Part shown: positions 7,235 through 14,091 of the stretch, in pieces
How the letters are laid out: each line of letters begins with the position of its first letter
How positions within the stretch are numbered: the stretch's first letter is position 1
Assembly (NCBI GenBank): GCA_021827485.1
Contig: JAKAVM010000002.1
Coordinates: 1-32,931, forward strand
Source: Actinomycetes bacterium
Lineage (GTDB): Bacteria; Actinomycetota; Acidimicrobiia; Acidimicrobiales; JAKAVM01
DNA: 32,931 bases
Reading direction: 5' to 3'
Program-made: the position numbers and the translations under genes
The notes under the pieces: generated by a model
Told to the model about the DNA's origin: nothing
Databases searched by the model: none
Seen by the model: only the letters and a program-made list of their open reading frames with translations

Positions 7235-8407
7235 CTACAGAAGGCCGGCGAAAGCCTGATTGAGGACTGACACCCGGAGAGCAGACAATAGGGATGTCAC
7301 TCGCGAATGTCTCATCCTGACCTCGCCCGCCGAGCGTTCAATGCGATCGAGAACGTCGGCGATCCTTGATTGTTCTCGAAGATCGGGAACCCGAACCGGC
7401 TGCTCCAGAAATGCATCACGACGAAGATGCATCATCCCGATGCCTACTTGCTGTTCACGCATCTTGTCGAACAGAGCCTCGATAAGGTGACGAATGTAGC
7501 GGCGATCATTACCAGCCGCTTCGGTAACCCGGAAAATGTGCTGATTGAGAACGGATTTCGGGCCGGGCCAGATTATCGACTTGAACGATGCGGACCACGA
7601 TACGAGGAGATCTCCGGGCGAAACGATGAAACGGGAATCGAACTCCTGGGTTGTATAGAGAAACGGTGAGGATGGGTCCGTTATGTTGCTGATTCGAATG
7701 ATGGGGAGTCCATTGGACGTGAGCTGGCCTGTATCGTAACTCGTGCCATTCACAAAATCCGCAAGCTCACCAAGCACCATGTCCCGGTATTTCGTTGGAG
7801 CTCTTCGGCTATCGGCATCACCCGCGACGCCGATCACATACTTACGCGCTGATGCAAGCACTGCATCCGGATATTGCCTCCCGAAACTGCCCAGTTGACT
7901 TAGACGGTTGTCGAATGCAGAGAGATGCTCGATGCGTCCAGCGACGCGGCGCTGTTCGTCGATGTCGGGGAGGGGGATTTTAAGGGCGAGAAATCGGTCG
8001 GGATGGACGCGCTCGCGGCGAGCACCAATACCCTTCGACGTACTCTGAAGGAGAGTCCAGAATTCGGGCCATTTGCAGAGGAAGGTGAGGTACAAAGGAT
8101 CGACCTTGTCGCCGATATGAGAGAACGTCGGAAATTCTGGAGAGAGCACGAAGGAATCAAGTTCTTGAGGAACGACGGCAACTGCCCCCTCGAATGCCTT
8201 AAGGCGGCTTAGGACAAGTTGTCCTCGGTGAAGGCGGTTCAGCACCTTGTAACTGGTCTCAGAACCAGAGAGTGGACCACGCGTAAAGAGTCCCCTACCA
8301 AAGCTGTAGACGCCGCCAAGTTCAAACGTGGATTCCGGTTCGACCTGTACCTGATCGAGATCGAGAGTCAGCACTTCCCCGAGTGGCACGAGCGGATACG
8401 TACTCAT
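7235..8407 (-). CDS. hsdS: Type I RM specificity subunit HsdS
   Basis: HsdS recognises the two half-sites of the target DNA and scaffolds the HsdM methylase and HsdR motor. The 390-residue product has two target-recognition domains in tandem (about residues 5-160 and 205-345). Each ends in the family signature, 'PLPDIDEQRRVAGRIEHL' in the first and 'VPDLREQSRIADVLDRI' in the second, followed by a helical conserved region. The ATG overlaps the hsdM stop as ATGA (8404-8407), so it is translationally coupled. The C-terminus stops at 'NQAFAGLL', a little earlier than most HsdS proteins, which usually continue past this motif. The stop is only 28 bases from the IS, so slight trimming by the junction event is possible. 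Confidence 0.9.
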   Translation of the reverse strand: MSTYPLVPLGEVLTLDLDQVQVEPESTFELGGVYSFGRGLFTRGPLSGSETSYKVLNRLHRGQLVLSRLKAFEGAVAVVPQELDSFVLSPEFPTFSHIGDKVDPLYLTFLCKWPEFWTLLQSTSKGIGARRERVHPDRFLALKIPLPDIDEQRRVAGRIEHLSAFDNRLSQLGSFGRQYPDAVLASARKYVIGVAGDADSRRAPTKYRDMVLGELADFVNGTSYDTGQLTSNGLPIIRISNITDPSSPFLYTTQEFDSRFIVSPGDLLVSWSASFKSIIWPGPKSVLNQHIFRVTEAAGNDRRYIRHLIEALFDKMREQQVGIGMMHLRRDAFLEQPVRVPDLREQSRIADVLDRIERSAGEVRMRHSRVTSLLSALRVSVLNQAFAGLL

Positions 8408-9897
8408 GCACCACTCCCCAGCTCCGTCTGGATCTCCTCCAGAAGTCCGATGATCTCGTGCTCGGTCTTGAGCAGCTCGGCGACCAGTTCCTCGGGAGGG
8501 CGGTGCGCCAGGTCGTCAGCCCGGTTCGGGTTCTTGAGGTCGAGGTTGTAGCCGTTGGTTTCGATGGTGGCCATGGGGACCCGCCAGGCATACTCGGTCT
8601 CCCCCCGGCCCGTGCGGGTCTTGCCGCCCCACCATGCCTGGCAGTCGGCGAACTCCTCGAAGCGCAGCGGCTTGGTCTTCGAGTAGTTCTTCCTTCCTTC
8701 GGGGACGGGGATCTCGTAGAACCAGACCTCCCTGGTGCGGCCGGTCTTCTCGAAGAACATCAGGTTGGAGGGGATCGCCGTGTAGGGAGCGAACACACCG
8801 GGCGGTAAGCGCACGATGGTGTGCACGTTGCACTCGGTGAGCAAGTTCTTCTTGATCTTCGCACCGACTCCGTCGGCGAAAAGGATGCCGTTGGGTACGA
8901 CGATGCCGCAGCGTCCACCGTCTTTCAGTTGGCGCATGACGAGCTGGAGGAAGAGCCAGGCGGTCTCGGCGGTGCGGGTGTCCGTCGGGAAATTGGTGAG
9001 CACCGTCTTCTCCTCCTCACCGCCAAAGGGAGGATTGGTGAGTACAACGTCCACCTTTTCACTGCGGGGAATCTGGGTGATCGGCCGGGCGAGGGCGTTG
9101 CCACGGACCACGTTGGGCTGGCCGATCCCGTGGAGCACCAGGTTCATCATGCCGAGCAGGTAGGGCATCGGCTTCTTCTCGATCCCGTGCAGGTTGTCGC
9201 ACAGATCCCGGAACTGCTCGGCCGTCTTGAGGGTGGGATGCAGCTCGTCCAGGGCTTCGACCAGGAAGCCACCGGTGCCGCAGGCGGGGTCGAGGATCAC
9301 CTCACCGAGCTTGGGGGCGACCTGCTGGACCATGAATCGGATCACCGGACGAGGTGTGTAGAACTCACCGGAGTCTCCGGCGGCGTCACGCATCTCCCGC
9401 AGCATGGACTCGTAGAGGAGCGCCATGGTGTGCACGTCGTCGGAGGAGGCGAAGTTGATCTCGTTGATCTTGTTGACCACGTCGCGCAGGAGATAGCCCG
9501 ACAACATCCGGTTATGGGTCTCCTTGAAGACGGCGGCGAGCACGTCCCGGGGATCGTGGCTTCCAGTACCGGTGAGGTCCCTGAGATACGGGAGAAGTTC
9601 GTCGTTGACGAACTTCATCAAGTCCTCGCCTGTCTTCCCGTCGGGATCCGCAGCCCAGTCACGCCAGCGGTAGGGCTCCTCGATAGAAGGACGGAAGCGC
9701 TTCCCCTCGGTGACCGCGCGGTTCTCCTCGTTCCCGTCGAATGCTCGGAGGAAGAGGAGCCAGGCGAGCTGCGGTATGCGGTCGAGGTCGCCGTTGAGGC
9801 CGGCGTCCTTTCGCATGATGTCCCGGGCCGACTTGATGGCACCGGTGAGCTTGGCTCGCGAGGTGGTGGGCATGTCCTTCTTCTTGCGCGGTGGCAT
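8404..9897 (-). CDS. hsdM: Type I RM adenine methyltransferase HsdM
   Basis: HsdM transfers a methyl group from S-adenosylmethionine to the N6 of adenine at the sites chosen by HsdS, protecting host DNA. The N-terminal helical HsdM domain (about residues 12-150) is followed by the N6-methylase fold. Motif I is DPACGTGGF at 203-211 and the catalytic motif IV is NPPF at 288-291. The 497-residue length is normal. The start at 9897 is only two bases beyond the abiEii stop and hsdS overlaps its end, so abiEii-hsdM-hsdS behave as one transcription unit. It could also come from the ATG nine codons in (MPTTSRAKL), leaving a shorter N-terminus. No damaging change is seen. Confidence 0.93.
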   Translation of the reverse strand: MPPRKKKDMPTTSRAKLTGAIKSARDIMRKDAGLNGDLDRIPQLAWLLFLRAFDGNEENRAVTEGKRFRPSIEEPYRWRDWAADPDGKTGEDLMKFVNDELLPYLRDLTGTGSHDPRDVLAAVFKETHNRMLSGYLLRDVVNKINEINFASSDDVHTMALLYESMLREMRDAAGDSGEFYTPRPVIRFMVQQVAPKLGEVILDPACGTGGFLVEALDELHPTLKTAEQFRDLCDNLHGIEKKPMPYLLGMMNLVLHGIGQPNVVRGNALARPITQIPRSEKVDVVLTNPPFGGEEEKTVLTNFPTDTRTAETAWLFLQLVMRQLKDGGRCGIVVPNGILFADGVGAKIKKNLLTECNVHTIVRLPPGVFAPYTAIPSNLMFFEKTGRTREVWFYEIPVPEGRKNYSKTKPLRFEEFADCQAWWGGKTRTGRGETEYAWRVPMATIETNGYNLDLKNPNRADDLAHRPPEELVAELLKTEHEIIGLLEEIQTELGSGA

Positions 9898-9899
9898 TG

Positions 9900-10790
9900 T
9901 CAGGTCTCCTTGGTCGAGGCGAGGGTGATGTTCCAGAAGTTTCGGAGGGTGTCCATGGCGTTGGCGACAGTCGGCGCCGACAGATTCAGCTCGGACGCCA
10001 ACTCTGCGTAGCGATCGTTCCAGCCGACCGGTGGATCGGGCAGTGTGGCGGGTGCAGCAGCACCATCGCGCTCTGTGAACACCTCCCCGGTGGCGGCGAG
10101 GAGGTCGCCACCGGGCTCCAGTCCCATGTCGATCACGAGGATCAGATCGGCAAGATCCTTGACGCGGCTACTCGGGCGTCCTCCATAGTCACGGAGCATT
10201 GCGTGCAGCTTCTCGGCGAAGTGGCGGCGGAGGTCCACGGCAAGGATGGTGGCGGGCGCGAGATCGGCGAATCCCAGAAGTCCGGGGAGCCGCAGAGGCT
10301 CGACACGCTGGTGGGGAGAGTCGCCGATCGAGATGTCGACAGTGACCCGGTCGAAGGTGCGTCCGTCGAGACGGCACTCGACCTTGGCACGCAGTACCCG
10401 CCCCGGGTCACTAGCGACGGTAACCGGACCGAAGGTGTCAAGCCGGAAGCCGAAGAGGTCGCCGTCCGGATCGGAGAGAAGCGCTTCGACGAGCAGGTCG
10501 CGCACCGTCTCGTCGGTGGGCGCCGCATGGCGTACTTCGACATCCACGTCTTTGGTGGCTCGCGCCCGATCGGAGAGACGGAACTCGAGCGCGGCGCCGC
10601 CCTTGAGGACCCACACGTCCCCTTTTCCCGGAGATTCGGAGGGTGACGTAGGAGCGGCGAAGCGGACCAGGAGACGTTCGAAGGCGATCCGCCTGCGCAA
10701 CCGGGCGATGTCGGTACCGGACTCGTTGGCCTGGGTAACGAGACGCTGGTCGATGGCGGCTCGCAGGGCGCCCGGCGTCGAGTACCTCAC
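9900..10790 (-). CDS. abiEii: AbiEii-family nucleotidyltransferase toxin
   Basis: The 296-residue product matches the AbiEii/MenT nucleotidyltransferase family, toxins of AbiE-type systems that limit growth and abort phage infection by nucleotidyl transfer. The key motif is KGGAALEFRLSDRARATKDVDVE: KGG at residues 63-65 binds the nucleotide and D81/D83 are the expected metal-binding acids. The charged central part contains 'FAEKLHAMLRDYGGRPSSRVKDL', also typical of the family (a conserved Lys in KLHA and RxKD). It overlaps the upstream abiEi gene by four bases (10787-10790) and abuts hsdM, so toxin, antitoxin and methylase are tightly linked. The substrate (tRNA, or NTP preference) is unknown. 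Confidence 0.87.
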   Translation of the reverse strand: MRYSTPGALRAAIDQRLVTQANESGTDIARLRRRIAFERLLVRFAAPTSPSESPGKGDVWVLKGGAALEFRLSDRARATKDVDVEVRHAAPTDETVRDLLVEALLSDPDGDLFGFRLDTFGPVTVASDPGRVLRAKVECRLDGRTFDRVTVDISIGDSPHQRVEPLRLPGLLGFADLAPATILAVDLRRHFAEKLHAMLRDYGGRPSSRVKDLADLILVIDMGLEPGGDLLAATGEVFTERDGAAAPATLPDPPVGWNDRYAELASELNLSAPTVANAMDTLRNFWNITLASTKET

Positions 10791-11386
10791 GGGCGGGCCT
10801 CCACTAGGTGCAGAGCCCTTTCGACGCCGAGGGCCGCGGGGGGCCCGAATTCGTCGATACGGCCGAGAAGCATTGAGCGGGTGAACAGGCCAGCGTCCAG
10901 CGCGTCCCGAACGGCGGCGGCGAGGTCCTCGACGCTGGCCCCCGACGCCGCTGTGTCGCAGATCGTCCGGAGGGGCGTGGTGACCCGGAAGCCCCCGTGG
11001 CTCTCGAAGTCCCCGGAGTCCACCTCGCCCCTATGGATCCGGACACCGGGTGCACGGCTGCGGAAGTTGGGGGGCACGGTCAGATGGACCACCGCGGGGT
11101 TGAAGTCGCCGAGGCCATGGACCGACATGGCGGTGTCGTGGCTGACGACAGCCCGGCCACGGGCCCACAGTGACCAGCGGATGAGGCTGTCGTTTTCACC
11201 AACGGGCCACTCGGGCAGCCGGTAGATACCCCGATCGACCCGGACCCAGTTCCCGTGATCGGCGTGGAATTTCTGCGAAGCGTAGGAGTAGCCGATCTCC
11301 CCGGCCTGGGCGGCGGTGAAATATCCGGACTGGCTGGCAGCGACCCCCATGAGGGCGCGGCGCATATCCTGACGGGGTCCTGGCAT
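10787..11386 (-). CDS. abiEi: AbiEi-type antitoxin / transcriptional regulator
   Basis: This 199-residue protein resembles AbiEi antitoxins. An N-terminal winged-helix part (about residues 8-75) contains 'SGYFTAAQAGEIGYSYASQKFHADHGNWVRVDRGIYRL' (each piece is family-like). A C-terminal domain follows with 'SHDTAMSVHGLGDFNP' and 'VTTPLRTICDTAA'. AbiEi proteins neutralise AbiEii and repress their own promoter. It starts at 11386 just after a promoter-like pair of hexamers with direct repeats (see that entry) and overlaps abiEii. Because hsdM and hsdS follow without a gap, the antitoxin may control the methylase too; that is an inference from gene order. Confidence 0.85.
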   Translation of the reverse strand: MPGPRQDMRRALMGVAASQSGYFTAAQAGEIGYSYASQKFHADHGNWVRVDRGIYRLPEWPVGENDSLIRWSLWARGRAVVSHDTAMSVHGLGDFNPAVVHLTVPPNFRSRAPGVRIHRGEVDSGDFESHGGFRVTTPLRTICDTAASGASVEDLAAAVRDALDAGLFTRSMLLGRIDEFGPPAALGVERALHLVEARP

Positions 11387-11389
11387 CTC

Positions 11390-11422
11390 TTAATACTATA
11401 TTGAACATTAAGTACTATGCAA
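11390..11422 (-). promoter_or_regulatory. Candidate abiEi promoter/operator
   Basis: On the minus strand TTGCAT (11422-11417) and TATAGT (11400-11395) are separated by 16 bases, and the abiEi ATG (11386) follows eight bases after the -10, which would give a leaderless mRNA. The direct repeat TTAATACTAT (11390-11399) / TTAAGTACTAT (11408-11418) on the plus strand, 18 bases apart, overlaps both hexamers and is a plausible AbiEi operator. This AT-rich patch stands out within the GC-rich island. Confidence 0.6.
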
Positions 11423-11459
11423 GTAATTAAGCATAAAACTTAGAATAAGTGAGAGGGGG

Positions 11460-13856
11460 TTAAGCTACATAGAGACACTTTTGGAGCTCCACCAGCGCAT
11501 CTTCCAAGGTCTCTGCTCCACCGAAGCGGCTGGCGATCTCGGCGGGAGACCCCAACCCGCTCAGGGGTGGTACCGCCAGAACTGCCAGGTCGTCGAGCTC
11601 ATCGACGCCGTGGCTGGCGTACTTGGCGAGCAGCTCGTCGAGGACCTCCCGCGCTTCGGGACGGAACTGCTCAAAGAAATCGGCGTGGTCCCGGCGGACA
11701 CGGCGTACCCGTTCGTGGCGGGTGGCGAGCGGTTGGTTCCAGGCGACGTGCACGAGGATGTCCAGAGTGTCTATTCCCACCAGACCAGTCTTTTCTTCCA
11801 GGTCGCCAGCATCGATCCCCAGATTGGCGAGATCTTCGGTCAGCTCCTTGCGCGTCGCTGGATCCGCCCATTTGGCGCGGAGCTGGGAGGAGGCGCCGGG
11901 AAAGAGGCTGCGGACGGTGTCGGCAACGAAATCCCTGTACTCCATCAGCTTCGGCTTCCGGGTCACCGGATCGAGCTCGTAGAGGGCCTCGCCGACCACC
12001 CACACCTTTTCGTCTCCCACGTAGAAACGGTTATCCGCTCGGCTCTCGATGTCAGCCTCATCGGGATTACTATCCGTAACGGTGTCCCCGTATTCAGGTT
12101 CCGGCTCGGCGATCACCAGCTCCTCGACTACTTCACCCTCCTCGTTGATGGTCTCCCTGTCGATGCGCTCAGGAGGGCCGTCGAACTCGGGATCGGCGAA
12201 GATGATGGTCGCCCCGGAGTAGTCGATGATGTCAAAGGAGAACTTGTCCGCGTCTTCGTAGACGCGCGTCCCACGCCCGATGATCTGTTTGAACATCGTC
12301 ATTGACCCGATGGGTTTGAAGATGACTACGTTCTTGACGGTCGGAAGATCAACTCCGGTGGAGAGGAGATGTGAGGTGACAGCGATGACCGGGTAGTCCT
12401 TTTCGGTGTCGGCGAAGTTATCCAGGTGTGCCTGACCGACGGCTCCCTGATCGGAGGTGATCTGGACCACGTAGTTCGGGTGGGCTTTGACCAGATCGTT
12501 GTTCTCGTTGATCAGTGCGGTCCGCATTCGCTCGGCGTGATCCTGATTGACACAGAAGACGACGGTTTTGGCCAGGCTATCTGTCTTCTTGAGATAGTCA
12601 GTCAGGTGCTTGGCCGCGGTCTCGGTGCGGTCGAGGAGAGCTACCACCCTCTCGAAATCGTTGGTATCATAGAGTTTAGGCGGGATTTCCTTGCCATAGA
12701 GATCCAGGGTCCCCTGCTCTGGGGCGTACCCGTAGGCGTCGGAACTCAGCACCACCCGGCGGACTCGATAGGGAGCGAGATAGCCGTCCTCGATACCCTG
12801 GGCAAGGCTGTACTCGTAGATGGAGTCGCCGAAGTACTCGTAGGTGTCGACGGTGTCGTCGCAGCGCGGCGTCGCGGTCATGCCGAGCTGGGTTGCGCCG
12901 GAGAAGTAGTCGAGAATCTCACGCCAGGCCGACTCGTCTCGTGCACTGCCGCGGTGGCACTCGTCGACGATGACAAGATCGAAGTAGTCCGGGTCGTACT
13001 CGCGAAAGATGCCGTTCGGGTCCTCGCCAGCGTCGGCGATGGACTGGTAGAGGGCGAAGTAGACGTCCCGCCCGGTCTTGTGTCCGCCCTCGATTTTCCA
13101 GATCGGACCGTCTCCGAAGGCGGGCTGGAACTCACGCTTCATGGGATCGTTGACGAGAATCTTGCGGTCTGCAAGGTAGAGGAAGCGGTGACTCGCCTTT
13201 CCACCCCACGCGCTCTTCCAGAGCTTCCAGACAATCTGCATGGCGACAAAGGTCTTGCCGGATCCGGTGGCCATGGTGACGAGAAGGCGCTTGTCTCCCC
13301 GGGTAATGGCCTCGACGGCGCGATTGATGGCGACCTGCTGGTAGTAGCGGGGCTCCTTGACTGAACCATCCCCAAGGCGCACCGCGCGGTTGAATGGCTG
13401 AAGGAGGTCGGCAGCCGCGGTGTCGTCAATGATTCCCTTGGATGCTCGGTAGCGCCGCCACAGCTCTTCCGGCGAGGGGAATCCGGGGACATCGTGAAGT
13501 ATGCCCTCGGAGAGGTCATTCTCGACGATGCCCTTGCCGTTGGTGGAGTAGGCGAAGGGGACGTCGATTAGGCCCGCGTAGTTCTCCGCTTGCTGCATTC
13601 CAAGGCCGGGACGCTTGTACTCACGTTTTGCTTCGACTACGGCTACCGGTATCCCGGGCCTGTACTGGAGGACGTAGTCAGCCTTGAGGTCAGCGCAGCG
13701 GCGATGGCGCTTGCCGGCCTTGACGATGCGGCCTGGGGCGATCCGGAACTGCTCGACGATCTGGTCGTTTGTCCACCCAGCGGCGGCGAGGGCGGGGAGG
13801 ACGTAGTCGCTACACGTGTCCTTCTCGAGGGGGCCTGGGAAGGTAGCCATCATCAT
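11460..13856 (-). CDS. hsdR: Type I RM restriction/translocation subunit HsdR
   Basis: HsdR translocates DNA with ATP and cleaves unmethylated DNA far from the recognition site. The 798-residue product starts with a nuclease region of PD-(D/E)XK type: D60 in 'LKADYVLQ' and E75/K77 in 'VVEAKRE'. A superfamily-2 helicase core follows, with Walker A ATGSGKT at 196-202, DECH at 298-301, 'GMTATP' around 325-330, and the C-terminal helicase lobe with 'STGVDLP' and 'QIIGRGTR'. The architecture and length fit the EcoEI-like HsdR group. Three consecutive ATG codons (13856, 13853, 13850) open the frame; no Shine-Dalgarno is seen, and a promoter lies directly upstream. It is separated from abiEi by 73 bases. 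Confidence 0.93.
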   Translation of the reverse strand: MMMATFPGPLEKDTCSDYVLPALAAAGWTNDQIVEQFRIAPGRIVKAGKRHRRCADLKADYVLQYRPGIPVAVVEAKREYKRPGLGMQQAENYAGLIDVPFAYSTNGKGIVENDLSEGILHDVPGFPSPEELWRRYRASKGIIDDTAAADLLQPFNRAVRLGDGSVKEPRYYQQVAINRAVEAITRGDKRLLVTMATGSGKTFVAMQIVWKLWKSAWGGKASHRFLYLADRKILVNDPMKREFQPAFGDGPIWKIEGGHKTGRDVYFALYQSIADAGEDPNGIFREYDPDYFDLVIVDECHRGSARDESAWREILDYFSGATQLGMTATPRCDDTVDTYEYFGDSIYEYSLAQGIEDGYLAPYRVRRVVLSSDAYGYAPEQGTLDLYGKEIPPKLYDTNDFERVVALLDRTETAAKHLTDYLKKTDSLAKTVVFCVNQDHAERMRTALINENNDLVKAHPNYVVQITSDQGAVGQAHLDNFADTEKDYPVIAVTSHLLSTGVDLPTVKNVVIFKPIGSMTMFKQIIGRGTRVYEDADKFSFDIIDYSGATIIFADPEFDGPPERIDRETINEEGEVVEELVIAEPEPEYGDTVTDSNPDEADIESRADNRFYVGDEKVWVVGEALYELDPVTRKPKLMEYRDFVADTVRSLFPGASSQLRAKWADPATRKELTEDLANLGIDAGDLEEKTGLVGIDTLDILVHVAWNQPLATRHERVRRVRRDHADFFEQFRPEAREVLDELLAKYASHGVDELDDLAVLAVPPLSGLGSPAEIASRFGGAETLEDALVELQKCLYVA

Positions 13857-13862
13857 TGGGTC

Positions 13863-13892
13863 AGGCTACCAGGGGTATTCTTGCATTGTCAA
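13863..13892 (-). promoter_or_regulatory. Candidate hsdR promoter, leaderless
   Basis: On the minus strand a perfect TTGACA (13892-13887), an 18-base spacer and TAGCCT (13868-13863, fitting the actinobacterial TAnnnT -10) are followed by six bases and the first of three ATG codons of hsdR. Transcription would therefore begin at or next to the start codon. Confidence 0.6.
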
Positions 13893-14091
13893 CGGTTGTC
13901 TAAATTCCCTCAACACGATACTTCTAGGGCTCTCAAGCATTCACCGACTCTTGACACGTACTTCAACGACACCATTCGCTCACCCAAGCGCATCTTTGGA
14001 GCGTTCAGAATTTAGCATTCAGGGACCTTGCGGCCCACTGGAGCTTAGGGAAATGTGTTGAGTTTTCTCTTATTTTACTACGGTTAGTTTA
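13893..14091. other. Non-coding junction, island to native DNA
   Basis: This AT-richer stretch lies between the hsdR promoter and the 3' end of the GH31 gene. I see no convincing gene, tRNA or repeat in it. It is where GC-rich island DNA gives way to native composition, so it probably contains the right boundary of the insertion. Confidence 0.4.

Larger units (their letters stand above)
7207..13856 (-). other. GC-rich type I restriction / AbiE defence island
   Basis: All five genes here lie on the minus strand and are visibly richer in G+C than the DNA on either side. One sign is the many long open frames on the opposite strand, absent elsewhere in the window. The left edge is the right end of the IS21 copy, 28 bases past the hsdS stop. 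The right edge is close to the hsdR start, after which AT-rich DNA resumes. No integrase, tRNA or direct repeat marking an attachment site was found. Composition and gene content indicate horizontal acquisition. Confidence 0.75.

Noticed and set aside
8821-13364. Several long open frames on the plus strand within the restriction island (for example 8821-10011, 9891-10646, 11481-12305, 12426-13364)
   Set aside because: They are antisense to hsdM, abiEii and hsdR, whose motifs are unmistakable. High G+C makes stops rare on the opposite strand, and the antisense translations show no recognisable domain.
13857-14091. Remnant of a transposase or attachment site at the right edge of the island
   Set aside because: Frames on both strands give no recognisable transposase segment, and no repeat of the left-edge sequence (7207 onwards) or tRNA end was found.
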